Below, one piece after another: positions 17,165 through 26,212 of a DNA stretch of 64,000 nucleotides (positions within the stretch are counted from its first letter, which is position 1; every line of letters begins with the position of its first letter). A program made the position numbers and the translations under genes. This DNA comes from an uncultured Clostridia bacterium (GTDB taxonomy: Bacteria; Bacillota; Clostridia; Christensenellales; CAAEEZ01). The notes under the pieces are model-generated. The model was not told where the DNA came from. It was given only the letters and a program-made list of their open reading frames with translations, and ran no database searches. The stretch is taken from NCBI GenBank assembly GCA_934365195.1, contig CAKRNA010000001.1, positions 1 to 64,000 on the forward strand, given 5' to 3'.

Positions 17165-18888
17165 TCTATCACCTCCGAATATCCGTTCTCCATCATTTTT
17201 TGTGCGGTAAATAGCCGTGCATAACCATTTTTTGCCTCTATAAGTTTTTCGTGCGGTCCAACCTCTTTTATTGCTCCGTTTTCCATATAATAAATATTGT
17301 CTGCTTGTACGACGTTGGCAAGGCGGTGTGAAATCACGATAACGCTCTTTTCTTTCGAAATCTCCTTAATGTTTTTCATAATTATAGTTTCGCTGTCAAT
17401 GTCGATATTGCTCGTTGCCTCGTCAAAAACGTAAATATCTTTTGCAGAAACAAGTGAGATTGCAAGCGCAAGGCGTTGTTTTTGCCCGCCCGATATATTG
17501 TTGGCGTCCTCAACTATGATTTTATCCAGTCCTCCGTTTTTTTCGACAAACTCTTTCAGGTTCACCTTTTCGAGTGCGGCGAAAATTTCTTCGTCCGTAA
17601 CCGTTTCTTTTGCCATTTTGAAATTATCTCTCACGCTTTCGTTAAAGATATAGGTATTGTAACTTACCGCCGCAAGATGCGAATACCAATTCTCTCGTGA
17701 CAAATTTTCAAGCCTTTTCCCGCCTATGGTTACACACCCTTTTTGAGGACGGAACGCACCGATAAGCATATTCACGACGGTGGACTTTCCGCATCCGCTT
17801 TCGCCCACTATACCTGTCATTCCTTTACCTGCAAAACTCATATTCACTCCCCTCAAAACGTCTCGTTTCCCGTCGTAAGAGAAGGTAACGTTTTCTAGCC
17901 GAATTGCTTTATCTTCTATATCTTCCTCTCCCCATTTTGGTTCAGGCATTTCCAAAAGAGAAATGATTTTTTTACCTGCGCTTACGCCGTTCATTGCAAT
18001 GTGGAATGCTGAGCCAAATGCTCGAAGTGGCAAGAAAAACTCCACCGCTACAAGACACAAAAACAACGCCGCAATAGGATTTAGCCCCCAAAATGCACTG
18101 CCGCAAATTGCGAGCACAATGCCCACGCCTGCCCCGCCGTAAGCAACTAGGTCCATTATGGTCGTACTTGCAAGTTGCATTACTAGAACTTTCATCGTGA
18201 TAACTCTAAATTCTTCTGCGCTTTGGTTTATTTTGGCATGTTGAGCCTTATCTGCCTGAAAAATTTTGAGTTCTTTAAGCCCTTGCACGCTGTCGAGGAA
18301 CTTGTCGCCCATCGAAGTGTATTTGCCCCAATATTTTGCAAAAACTCTCTTAGCGTATTTGCTTACGGCTACGATTGACAACGGGATAAGCGGAACGCAA
18401 GCAATCAGTACGAGAGCCGTTCTCCAATCTATCCATACGCATATCAAAAACAATATTATCGGCGCTATCATAGAAAAGAAAAACTGCGGTAAATAAGACG
18501 AATAGTATAAGTCAAGTTGCTCTACCCCTTCAACCGAAACCTGCGTGAGTCCCGCCATACTCATTCCGTCGGTAGTTTTTACGCCGAGTTTTACTATTTT
18601 GTTATAAACCCTTTCTCGCAAGTCTCTTTTTACGCCTCTTCCGAGTTTGTCCTTTATATATCCTGTCGCACGTGAGCATACGTATCTTACCGCAATACTC
18701 ACAACCGCTACGATAAGCGGATAAACGAATTTTGTAACGTCGCCATTTTGCAACAATAAATATAAAGAATAACAGACGCTAGCCGTTATTCCTACGTTTG
18801 CAATCAATCCTATAGATTGCAACAATACGGCAAAAAATATATACTTTTTATTGTTGCCTATTAGTTTAAACAGTTCTTTATCTATCAT
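17161..18888 (-). CDS. ABC transporter, fused permease and ATPase (CydD-like)
   Basis: This 575-residue half-transporter has six membrane helices and an ATPase domain with Walker A GESGCGKST, signature NISGGQKQR and Walker B IYVFDEATS. The segment YSSYLPQFFFSMIAPIILFL and the following loop through GLKELKIFQAD match the CydD-like subgroup pattern. It is presumed to pair with the 15464-17164 product. An AGGAGC site precedes the ATG, which lies 10 bases inside the YgbA-like gene. Its place in an operon with an ECF importer and operators of DtxR type suggests metal or haem handling. Confidence 0.82.
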   Translation of the reverse strand: MIDKELFKLIGNNKKYIFFAVLLQSIGLIANVGITASVCYSLYLLLQNGDVTKFVYPLIVAVVSIAVRYVCSRATGYIKDKLGRGVKRDLRERVYNKIVKLGVKTTDGMSMAGLTQVSVEGVEQLDLYYSSYLPQFFFSMIAPIILFLICVWIDWRTALVLIACVPLIPLSIVAVSKYAKRVFAKYWGKYTSMGDKFLDSVQGLKELKIFQADKAQHAKINQSAEEFRVITMKVLVMQLASTTIMDLVAYGGAGVGIVLAICGSAFWGLNPIAALFLCLVAVEFFLPLRAFGSAFHIAMNGVSAGKKIISLLEMPEPKWGEEDIEDKAIRLENVTFSYDGKRDVLRGVNMSFAGKGMTGIVGESGCGKSTVVNMLIGAFRPQKGCVTIGGKRLENLSRENWYSHLAAVSYNTYIFNESVRDNFKMAKETVTDEEIFAALEKVNLKEFVEKNGGLDKIIVEDANNISGGQKQRLALAISLVSAKDIYVFDEATSNIDIDSETIIMKNIKEISKEKSVIVISHRLANVVQADNIYYMENGAIKEVGPHEKLIEAKNGYARLFTAQKMMENGYSEVIE

Positions 18889-19336
18889 CTTTTTGCTCCT
18901 TGGCGCTGTTTTGCTCCGTCATACGAATTGACTGCTCACTCTCCTTTGTGATTGTGGCGTCATTGTGCACCTTTTGATTTTTCTTCAACTCTCTTTTATA
19001 TCTAATCATCGCTACAACGTGCGACAATGCAAATATCGGGTGAGAAAGCAACATTCGACTGCCGGAATATTTCATTACTTTTTTCATTTCGGCACGATAT
19101 TCCGGTTTGTAACAATGAATTTTACAAAAGGAACAAAATCCTTTATTCTTTTTGAAAGGGCACTTTTCCAACCTAAACTCTGCATATTCGGCAAGTTCTT
19201 TACACTTTGAACAAAGTTCTTTGTCTTTTACGCCTTCTTCTTTTCTTGACTCTTTGTGATTGCCCACGCAATATATTCTTATCATCTCAGGAATCAACTT
19301 TTTTTCAATATTCCATTGTTTATATTCCCTATTCAC
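18878..19336 (-). CDS. YgbA-type (nitrous oxide-stimulated promoter family) protein
   Basis: This protein of about 152 residues matches the YgbA_NO family: a cysteine cluster (CSKCKELAEY, then CPFKKNKGFCSFCKIHCYKP) and the conserved MKYSGSRMLLSHP block. YgbA of enteric bacteria is induced by nitric oxide and has been linked to recovery from nitrosative stress; the cysteines probably bind a metal or Fe-S cluster. The start is taken as GTG at 19336, with GGGAGA about 9 bases upstream; an in-frame GTG at 19345 abuts that site and is less likely. It overlaps the regulator gene before it and the ABC gene after it. Confidence 0.78.
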   Translation of the reverse strand: MNREYKQWNIEKKLIPEMIRIYCVGNHKESRKEEGVKDKELCSKCKELAEYAEFRLEKCPFKKNKGFCSFCKIHCYKPEYRAEMKKVMKYSGSRMLLSHPIFALSHVVAMIRYKRELKKNQKVHNDATITKESEQSIRMTEQNSAKEQKDDR

Positions 19337-19709
19337 GGTTTTCACTCTCCCTTTTCAGCCTTATAAACCTTGCTATGCCGTTGCGAGTTGCGTCAGAAAA
19401 CGCACAAGATGCATTGAGAGCGTCTTCATACGCTTGCTTTTCACTCGTTCCGCAATGCAACGACAAATGTCCTGCCATAAAACGAATAATAACCATATAC
19501 TCATCTAAAATTTCTTCACCTTTTTTAGTTAAGAGAATCTTTCGTTCGTTCTTTTCGATAAACCCTTTCTCTTTGAGTTTTTCAACCGCATTATATACGC
19601 TTACCTTTGACACTTGCAGTTTGTTTGCCAAGTCCGTTTGTTTTACAATATCTAATTGTTTAGCAAGTACGCTCGCCGCTATCAAATATCTTAATTCAGA
19701 TGAACTCAT
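19329..19709 (-). CDS. DtxR-like winged-helix regulator without canonical metal ligands
   Basis: This 126-residue protein has an N-terminal winged helix (helix-turn-helix in DLANKLQVSKVSVYNAVEKL, wing in KNERKILLTKKG) and a short DtxR-type dimerisation region. Aligned by eye with the true DtxR protein at 19920, the ACRxEH motif reads ALNASC and the ARHKS motif is replaced, so the Cys, Glu and His ligands are gone. It may sense something else (metal by other cysteines, NO, redox). It is the first gene of the ECF/ABC operon, with GAGGAG before its ATG and two operators upstream, so it may be autoregulated. Confidence 0.7.
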   Translation of the reverse strand: MSSSELRYLIAASVLAKQLDIVKQTDLANKLQVSKVSVYNAVEKLKEKGFIEKNERKILLTKKGEEILDEYMVIIRFMAGHLSLHCGTSEKQAYEDALNASCAFSDATRNGIARFIRLKRESENRE

Positions 19710-19732
19710 AATTTTCTCCTCACTTTACCATA

Positions 19733-19748
19733 GTTAGTCAAGGCTAAC
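19733..19748. promoter_or_regulatory. DtxR-type operator 1 (ECF/ABC operon)
   Basis: GTTAGTCAAGGCTAAC, an inverted repeat GTTAG-N6-CTAAC, lies 24 bases upstream of the first ATG of the operon. Its arms extend outward as an imperfect ACCAT/ATGGT pair. It resembles half of the DtxR/IdeR box (TTAGGTTAGNCTAACCTAA). An identical copy lies exactly 60 bases away. Confidence 0.75.
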
Positions 19749-19792
19749 TAATGGTCAAAAAATAAATTGAACTATGCTTTTAAAATTAGCAA

Positions 19793-19808
19793 GTTAGTCA
19801 AGGCTAAC
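19793..19808. promoter_or_regulatory. DtxR-type operator 2 (ECF/ABC operon)
   Basis: This is the same 16-mer as operator 1. On the minus strand it contains TTGACT, a good -35 candidate for the operon. Binding here would block polymerase. Confidence 0.75.
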
Positions 19809-19872
19809 TATCGTGCAAAAATTAACGGCTTTTCTTAAAGCCTATAAAAATTATACTTACTAACAAAATAAA

Positions 19873-19898
19873 AGTCAACCGAAAGTTAGCGGTTGACT
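19873..19898 (-). terminator. Terminator of the dtxR-type gene
   Basis: A 9-bp stem (AGTCAACCG with CGGTTGACT), followed on the minus strand by TTTTATTTT, lies 22 bases after the stop codon at 19920. Confidence 0.75.
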
Positions 19899-19919
19899 AA
19901 AAAATTTTATGGTTACTAT

Positions 19920-20282
19920 TTAGACGTTGAAATACTTTTTGATAGTTTCAAACGCCTCTTCCGTAATAACGTGTTCTACACGGCAAGCGTTTTCTTCCGC
20001 CGCCTCAGGCGAAAGCCCCATAACGATGAGCGCTTGTGTTAAGGATTTGTGACGAGCAAAAACGTTTTCTGCTTTTTCTTTTCCTACTTCCGTAAGGTCG
20101 ATAAGTCCGTCAACGTGCACAACAATAAAGCCGTTTTTTTTCATTATTCCTACGGCACGTGAAACGCTCGGCTTAGAATAGCCAAGTTCTTCCGCTATAT
20201 CTATCGCTCTTACGCTACCCTTTTTCTTTTTCAATTTAAGTATCGTTTCAAGATACATTTCCTGCGATTCGTTATCTACCAT
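19920..20282 (-). CDS. DtxR-family metal-dependent transcriptional repressor
   Basis: This 120-residue protein is a short DtxR/IdeR-type repressor: winged helix (AIDIAEELGYSKPSVSRAV), then a metal-binding dimerisation domain. The motif EMYL near the N-terminus and ACRVEH near residue 98 match the Met, Cys, Glu and His ligands of iron-type DtxR rather than the Glu/Glu/His set of manganese MntR. So iron is the likely co-repressor. There is no SH3-like third domain. The ATG at 20282 has AGAGGG upstream. It is the best candidate to bind the four GTTAG-N6-CTAAC sites nearby; its own promoter shows no such site. Confidence 0.85.
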   Translation of the reverse strand: MVDNESQEMYLETILKLKKKKGSVRAIDIAEELGYSKPSVSRAVGIMKKNGFIVVHVDGLIDLTEVGKEKAENVFARHKSLTQALIVMGLSPEAAEENACRVEHVITEEAFETIKKYFNV

Positions 20283-20383
20283 ATTGCCCTCTTGCTTTTT
20301 CTCTATTATATAGTTTTGTACAGAAAAAAGCAAGCAAAAACCTACTTTTCAATACTTTACACGTTTTTTAACGAATAAATTAC

Positions 20384-22123
20384 CTATTTAATTTCCCACT
20401 TACTACTGTCTGATTGCAAATCCACCATACGAGCGTAAATGCCGTTTTTCTTGTACAACTCACTAGGTTTTCCCTGCTCCGCCACAACTCCGTCTGACAA
20501 AACAACGATCTGGTCTGCACCTGCAACCGTTCTCATTCTATGCGCTATGATAAGCACCGTTTTATCTTTGATAAGTCGAGAGAGTGCGGTTTGTATTATC
20601 GTTTCGTTGTCTACGTCAAGACTTGCCGTCGCCTCGTCAAGAAGAATAACGGGAGCGTCTTTCAAAAACGCACGTGCAATAGAAATACGCTGACGCTCTC
20701 CGCCTGAAAGTTCACAACCGTTTTCGCCGATATTCGTATTCCATTTGTCAGGTAGTTTTTCGGCAAACTCGTCAACGTTGGCAAGTCGTGCCGCATTAAG
20801 CACTTCTTCGTCCGTCGCACCCTTTTTCCCAAGACGAATATTTTCCATAATAGTATTATCAAACAACGTTACGTCCTGAAAAACTATAGAATAAAGGCTC
20901 ATCAATTTTTCAGGTTCTATTTCTGCAACGTTCATTCCCCCGACGGTGATTTTCCCGTTCTGAATATCCCAAAATCTTGCCACAAGCCTCGAAACGGTTG
21001 TTTTCCCACCGCCCGAAGGTCCTACAAGCGCAGTAACTTCGCCTTGCTTTGCCGTAAATGAAACGTCTTTTAATACAACTTCGCCGTCATTATATGCAAA
21101 GCCGACATGGTCAAACACTATATCGTATCCGTCATTTGTAAGCGTGTCGCTTCCTGTTTGAATAGGATATTCCAGAATTTCATTCATTCTAGCAACGTTT
21201 GTACGCACCGCAATGATTCCGGCAAGATTCAAAAGAGCCGTCTGCATCGGATCGTAAAGACGGGATGCTACAAGCAAAAACATAAAGAACGTCAAAACTC
21301 CAAGCGATCCGTTCACAAGTAAAGCCGAACCTACTAAAACTACCGAGGCAATCCCAAGTTTTAATACCATTCCGGCGCTCGTTACGAACAATGAAGTAGT
21401 GAGTTCCGCTTTGATATTACTCTTTTCAACACCTTTAATCTTGTTTTTTAGTCCCGAAAGGTAGTTTTCCTCTGCGTTGTTTGCTTTCAGGTCACGTATC
21501 GTTTCGATATACTCTTGCATTCCGTCCGCACACGACATTTTTGACCCCATAAATCTAATAAGCACCTTATCCTGTACTTTATAACTAAGAAGAACGATAA
21601 TCAACGAAACGGGAACTACCCACAACGAAGCAAGAGCCATTCTCCAATCGAATACAAAAAGTCCTACGCTTATTATCACGGTAGATATAAGAGCGCCGAA
21701 CAGCCCCGGGATAAAATGAGAGGTGCTCTTCTCTATTACTTCACAATCCGACATTATCGTGCTCGTTAGATCGGCAAGATCTCTTTTGCCAAAAAACGAC
21801 AGCGGAAGTTTGCGAAGTCTTTCGGCTAAACTCAACCTTCTTTTTCCGCTTTCTTCGTAAGTTGTAAAATAAGTATTGTTATACTGAAACCACGTAGTTA
21901 AAAAGATAAGCGCAAAACAGATAATGCAGCCTATAATATAAAACGTTATTCTATTTCCTTTTACTCCGCCTCCCATCATATCTGAAACGAGAAAATATAA
22001 AAGTGTGGTCGGAAAGATAAACGCCATATTTTGAAACGCACAAGCGATTATTCCTTTAATCAGTCCTTTTGCTCCTTGTTTTGACGATGCCGTCTTTTTT
22101 TGTATTATTTTAACGAGCGACAT
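20384..22123 (-). CDS. ABC exporter-type half-transporter (permease plus ATPase)
   Basis: This 579-residue protein has six membrane helices and an ATPase domain with Walker A GPSGGGKTT, signature LSGGERQR and Walker B VILLDEATA. Its layout is that of type IV exporters, including IrtAB/YbtPQ-like iron-siderophore importers that share the fold. The ATG at 22123 has AGGAGGG upstream and lies 14 bases inside the previous ABC gene, so the two are coupled and probably a heterodimer. The operator at 23918 puts the pair under DtxR-type control. Confidence 0.85.
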   Translation of the reverse strand: MSLVKIIQKKTASSKQGAKGLIKGIIACAFQNMAFIFPTTLLYFLVSDMMGGGVKGNRITFYIIGCIICFALIFLTTWFQYNNTYFTTYEESGKRRLSLAERLRKLPLSFFGKRDLADLTSTIMSDCEVIEKSTSHFIPGLFGALISTVIISVGLFVFDWRMALASLWVVPVSLIIVLLSYKVQDKVLIRFMGSKMSCADGMQEYIETIRDLKANNAEENYLSGLKNKIKGVEKSNIKAELTTSLFVTSAGMVLKLGIASVVLVGSALLVNGSLGVLTFFMFLLVASRLYDPMQTALLNLAGIIAVRTNVARMNEILEYPIQTGSDTLTNDGYDIVFDHVGFAYNDGEVVLKDVSFTAKQGEVTALVGPSGGGKTTVSRLVARFWDIQNGKITVGGMNVAEIEPEKLMSLYSIVFQDVTLFDNTIMENIRLGKKGATDEEVLNAARLANVDEFAEKLPDKWNTNIGENGCELSGGERQRISIARAFLKDAPVILLDEATASLDVDNETIIQTALSRLIKDKTVLIIAHRMRTVAGADQIVVLSDGVVAEQGKPSELYKKNGIYARMVDLQSDSSKWEIK

Positions 22124-23894
22124 TTTCACCCTCCTTTGCCACTTTCCATTCAACTGATTCGGCATAATTTTTCCACATTTTCGCAAATACTCCGTTCTTT
22201 TCAAGAAGTTCTTCACGCTTACCGCTTTCTGCGACAATTCCGTCTTTTATTACATAAATACAATCGACGTTAGCCACGGTCGAAAGCCTATGCGCAATCA
22301 TAATGACCGTTTTCCCTTTTGATAGTTCAGAAAACGCCTTTTGCACTTTTATCTCGTTGTCGGGATCAGCAAAAGCCGTTGCCTCGTCAAGAATAATAAT
22401 AGGCGAATTTTTCAAAACGGCACGTGCTATTGCTATTCGCTGTTGTTCACCGCCCGAAAGAAATACTCCTTTCGTACCAATCACCGTGTCCGCTCCGTCG
22501 GGGAATTTTTGTATTATATCGTCGCACTGCGCAGTATGAAGAGCCGCTGCAATCTCTTCAGCGGTCGCATTAGGTTTACCCAGCCGCACGTTGTCGGCAA
22601 TGGTTGCTTTGATAAGTTTGGAATCCTGAAAAACAAATGAAACGGTGTCCATCAGTTCTTCTTTCGGTATTTCCCGTATATCCACACCGCCGATTGTTAT
22701 TTTTCCGCTTTTAACATCAAAAAACCTTGCGATAAGCCCTGCAATCGTGGTTTTTCCTCCGCCCGAAGGACCTACAAGAGCAACCGTTTGTCCTGCTCCT
22801 ATATTCATAGATGTGCCACAAATCACTTCGTTTTCCCCGTCATAAGAAAAATGCACGTCACTAAATTCGACGGACGAATCAACGGGGTGCTTCGGAGTTT
22901 CACTTTCGTTCATCGGCTCGACCGACATAACGCTGTCAATACGCAAAAGTGCGTCCTTAACAATCATATTGTCTTCACTCATATACATTATTCTAGTTAA
23001 AGTTAAAGATATAATGGGCGTGATTATGATATAAAAAATAAGATTAAGTAAAAACTTGTTCGTTACCCCGTTTGCCGTAAACCACAACGCACCTGCGATT
23101 AAAAATGCAAATACGCCGTTTATTGCCGCTGTGTAAAACATCATAGGAATGCGCATATCTTTAGTGTACGAAATTACGAATTTCCCGTACTCGGCAATTG
23201 CTCTTTTGAATTTTTTAAACGAAAACACGGACTGCCCGAACGTTTTAACTACCGGGATTCCTCGAACGTATTCTACGGCTTCGTTAGACATATTTTCTAG
23301 CGCATTATTATATTGTTTCATTTTTCCCTCCAGCCTTTTGCCTGTCATCGTGGCTATTATTATAAATGCAAGCAATACTGGGACAAGACTCAATAATCCA
23401 AGCCTCCAATCAAACGCAAATAATAAAACGAGAAAACCCACGGGTGTTGCCATCGCAACGTACTTATCCGGCAGTTGATGTGCCAGATAGTTTTCAGTTG
23501 CTCCCGTAGAATCGTTTACAATTTTTCTTAGTTTTCCGCTTCCAAAACTATCCGTAAACCCAAGCGGAAGTTTTGCTATGTGCTCCGTAACTATTATTCG
23601 CATATTTGTCGCAACTCTGAATGCTGCAAGGTGCGAACATATTAGCGCACCTATATATACAAGAAAAGATACAATAGCAAAAATCATTGCCATAAGTCCA
23701 TTGTGCATAAGCCCTGTTGCCGATGAAAAATTCGGGGCAACGTCAAGCACTTCTTTTATTGTTTTCCATATATAAACAAAAGGAAGAAGGGCTATAAACG
23801 CGCTTGCCGCCGAAAGAAACCACGAAGCATACGTAAAATACTTATGTTTCCCTGCATACCCCATAAGCCTTGAAATATTTGATTGTTTTTCCAA
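22110..23894 (-). CDS. ABC exporter-type half-transporter, first of the pair
   Basis: This 594-residue protein has six membrane helices followed by an ATPase domain with Walker A GPSGGGKTT, signature LSGGEQQR and Walker B IIILDEATA. The start is TTG at 23894, with AGGAGG 8 bases upstream. A DtxR-type operator ends only 39 bases before the start. The iron-type control and the exporter fold are like those of IrtAB/YbtPQ siderophore importers, so ferric-siderophore or haem uptake is likely, but the ligand cannot be read. Confidence 0.85.
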   Translation of the reverse strand: MEKQSNISRLMGYAGKHKYFTYASWFLSAASAFIALLPFVYIWKTIKEVLDVAPNFSSATGLMHNGLMAMIFAIVSFLVYIGALICSHLAAFRVATNMRIIVTEHIAKLPLGFTDSFGSGKLRKIVNDSTGATENYLAHQLPDKYVAMATPVGFLVLLFAFDWRLGLLSLVPVLLAFIIIATMTGKRLEGKMKQYNNALENMSNEAVEYVRGIPVVKTFGQSVFSFKKFKRAIAEYGKFVISYTKDMRIPMMFYTAAINGVFAFLIAGALWFTANGVTNKFLLNLIFYIIITPIISLTLTRIMYMSEDNMIVKDALLRIDSVMSVEPMNESETPKHPVDSSVEFSDVHFSYDGENEVICGTSMNIGAGQTVALVGPSGGGKTTIAGLIARFFDVKSGKITIGGVDIREIPKEELMDTVSFVFQDSKLIKATIADNVRLGKPNATAEEIAAALHTAQCDDIIQKFPDGADTVIGTKGVFLSGGEQQRIAIARAVLKNSPIIILDEATAFADPDNEIKVQKAFSELSKGKTVIMIAHRLSTVANVDCIYVIKDGIVAESGKREELLEKNGVFAKMWKNYAESVEWKVAKEGENVAR

Positions 23895-23917
23895 CTTAAA
23901 AACCTCCTATATTCTTA

Positions 23918-23933
23918 GTTAGCACAGGCTAAC
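23918..23933. promoter_or_regulatory. DtxR-type operator 3 (ABC pair)
   Basis: GTTAGCACAGGCTAAC lies directly before the ribosome binding site of the ABC pair. It differs from operators 1 and 2 only in the centre of the spacer. Confidence 0.75.
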
Positions 23934-24023
23934 CATAGTGTAAATAAAAAATCCCATTTATTATTTGATAATATTATGGAACTATCTATTTTAGTAGCCT
24001 TAATAGACTATATAACCTTGCGT

Positions 24024-24773
24024 TTAAGAAATAATAGAATCTTTGGCACTCTTTTTGTTTGTTTTTCGTATCTTATTTACGTTTTTATTCATCAAACGCC
24101 TACCCACAAGACGATAAGCACATTTTTTCAATGCACTCATTGTTTGACCGTGTTCTTTTAAAAGCGAATCAGGCTCGTCATACACTCCGAAATCTCGAAC
24201 GATTCCCTCTTTTTGTATATAAGTATCGCAACAGTTAAATTCGATCGGCGGATTTAGTAAGTTTTTCGTCGCAACCCCGTAACCGATAAAAGAGCCGTCA
24301 TTATTTGGCTTAAATATTTTTTGCAATGCGGACAGGTATTTTTTATCGAGAATAAATCCTTCGAGGTTATACCATTCCCCGCAAACGTACGCTTCTACAT
24401 AACTGTGAAAAATCTCATTAGGTGCGGACTTATACACCAAACCCGTCATCGCTCCTTTCTGTAGGATTTTATCTATCATAAAACCATGTATTCGACAAGG
24501 AATACCCGAGGCACGAAGAAGCGCCATAAAAAGCGTCCCCTTGGTGTTGCACTGCCCGTATCCGTCTTTCAGCACCCGACTTGCCTTTACACCGTCGTCA
24601 ACGTTATATCCGAATACAATTTCGTCTTTTACGAAATCGTAAATCGCCTTCACTCGCTTTGCTTCAGGCAAACTCTTCCACCCCCGTCTTTCTATAAGCA
24701 GTTGAATTTGTTTAGATGAATAATCGAGTATTTTTGTTTCTCTTAAATAATTTGTAAAATTCGAGCAATTCAT
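24024..24773 (-). CDS. Transglutaminase-like cysteine protease-fold protein
   Basis: This 249-residue protein has the transglutaminase core: catalytic Cys in GYGQCNTKGT (C75), His in IFHSYVEAYV (H123) and an acidic third residue in LEGFILD (about 138-143). It is cytosolic (no signal peptide). Bacterial members are mostly proteases or amidases with unknown substrates. AAAGGA precedes the ATG, which lies 3 bases after the stop of a small, probably frameshifted frame, so the two were likely one operon with the BAAT-like gene upstream. Confidence 0.78.
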   Translation of the reverse strand: MNCSNFTNYLRETKILDYSSKQIQLLIERRGWKSLPEAKRVKAIYDFVKDEIVFGYNVDDGVKASRVLKDGYGQCNTKGTLFMALLRASGIPCRIHGFMIDKILQKGAMTGLVYKSAPNEIFHSYVEAYVCGEWYNLEGFILDKKYLSALQKIFKPNNDGSFIGYGVATKNLLNPPIEFNCCDTYIQKEGIVRDFGVYDEPDSLLKEHGQTMSALKKCAYRLVGRRLMNKNVNKIRKTNKKSAKDSIIS

Positions 24774-24776
24774 TAT

Positions 24777-25026
24777 TTATCCTTTATTTTCGTAATTACA
24801 ATCGTAATATATACAGACTTCTTCGACCGGATATTTGTTTTTTATCGTCGGCAATACGCTCGCCGACAACACGCAACTTAAAATATTGATAATAAAATAA
24901 TCGTCTTTTTCTAAGTCATCATTGTCTACCAAAATTTCTTTATACTTTTTTTATTACTGTTTTGGCGTCAGGGTCGTTTTTGGTTGTGGAAAGGTGTTTT
25001 GAAAGTGTTTTTGTCCCTCTCCACAT
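24777..25026 (-). pseudogene. Small frameshifted gene
   Basis: A frame opening with ATG TGG AGA GGG at 25026 runs 28 codons, then stops after an A7 run. Dropping one A from that run opens it to 24779, giving about 82 residues with coherent helix-like sequence (EEVCIYYDCNY near the end) and a stop just before the transglutaminase start. I do not recognise the product. It is either a pseudogene or a real small gene with a sequencing error. Confidence 0.35.
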
Positions 25027-25046
25027 TTTTTCTTAAAATCCGTATT

Positions 25047-25976
25047 TCATTTGTTTATCCACTCCTTTATGGCTTTTGAAAGTCTTTTATCTATATCGAT
25101 TCTCGTTTCCTTACATTCTTTCGGAAAATCTTTCGCCGCTTTGAACATAACTTTCAAAAAGAAGTTCGCCCCGATGGGGAAAATGGTCTTAAAAAGGCTT
25201 TCGGGGAAAACGAAGTGTGAACCGTGCCTATATGTGACAAATTCGGCGTCGCAATCGTGCGACTTTTCGGTCAACCGCTTTTCCGCTCTTTTAACGTATT
25301 TTGCAGCGTTCCATAAACAATCGTCTTCTGCGCCTATCATAAGAAGTTTGCCCTTTATGTTTTCGATTTTTATATATTCGTCTTCGGTGATGGGATGCGC
25401 CGCTTCCGAATCGTCGAAAATCTTTTTAGAATCGATCATATTTCCCGACTTTTTTGCCTCCGATTTCACTACCTGCCAATACTCGGGGTGCTTATAACAA
25501 AATGGCATATACGGTAACGGCTTTCCGCAATATGAAAACAGCGATTCTCCCTCGACAGGCCACTCTCTACAACCGTCTTTTTTGCCTTGTTCAAATCCCT
25601 GCCATATAAAATCGCTTGACGTCATCGCTATTGTAAGCGTAATGTCAGGAAAATACGACGCAGCGGTCAGCGCAAGCGTTCCGGTGGTAGAGCCTCCCAC
25701 AATGCCTATTTTTTTGTTTCCGTTGTTTTTGAGCCACTCTATAGCGTTTTCGATCCTTTCGAGCGGATAATTATGATGACTGAAATTCTTTTTAGCGGGC
25801 GACATTGTAAGTACGTTTACGCCGTTCTTTTTGAGCCATTTTGCGCATGATTTCACCATATAGCATTCAGGATCGTTGCCAAGGATTGCGATAATGGTAG
25901 CATTTACGGGCGTTTTGCATTTCCAATACACACCGTAAAATCCATCCGTTTTCACATTAAAATGAATCTTTTTCAT
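25047..25976 (-). CDS. Alpha/beta hydrolase, acyl-CoA thioesterase/BAAT C-terminal type
   Basis: This 309-residue protein has the alpha/beta-hydrolase nucleophile elbow GGSTTG (S96), an acidic residue in IGAEDDCLW and the catalytic His in RHGSHFVFP, as in the C-terminal domain of bile acid-CoA:amino acid transferase-like hydrolases. It lacks the N-terminal domain of that family. The substrate is unknown. AAAGGAG precedes the ATG. It is the first large gene after a promoter with a DtxR-type operator, 230 bases downstream of the predicted start of transcription. Confidence 0.78.
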   Translation of the reverse strand: MKKIHFNVKTDGFYGVYWKCKTPVNATIIAILGNDPECYMVKSCAKWLKKNGVNVLTMSPAKKNFSHHNYPLERIENAIEWLKNNGNKKIGIVGGSTTGTLALTAASYFPDITLTIAMTSSDFIWQGFEQGKKDGCREWPVEGESLFSYCGKPLPYMPFCYKHPEYWQVVKSEAKKSGNMIDSKKIFDDSEAAHPITEDEYIKIENIKGKLLMIGAEDDCLWNAAKYVKRAEKRLTEKSHDCDAEFVTYRHGSHFVFPESLFKTIFPIGANFFLKVMFKAAKDFPKECKETRIDIDKRLSKAIKEWINK

Positions 25977-26109
25977 ACCTTCTCCTTTGCAACGATTAAA
26001 ACTTATTAAGTTCTGAATTACAATTCAGATATCTTTTTCGCTTCCCTATCTCATTGTTATTCCGTAACGAATGCCTTTTCTCATCTATGTTTGCTCTTGC
26101 AAGTATTAC

Positions 26110-26193
26110 TTACACCACAGTAGAATATGTTTTATTAACTATCACGAATTGACAAGCATTATCTCTTTTTAACATTCTGCCAAATCCATTCAT
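26110..26193 (-). CDS. Possible 27-residue leader frame
   Basis: An ATG frame of 27 codons begins about 13 bases after the predicted transcription start of the operator 4 promoter, with AAAAGG about 9 bases before it. It ends at an imperfect hairpin (GTAAGTA/TACTTGC). It could be a leader peptide or the remains of a gene. Support is positional only. Confidence 0.25.
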   Translation of the reverse strand: MNGFGRMLKRDNACQFVIVNKTYSTVV

Positions 26194-26212
26194 TGTCCAA
26201 AACCTTTTTTTA

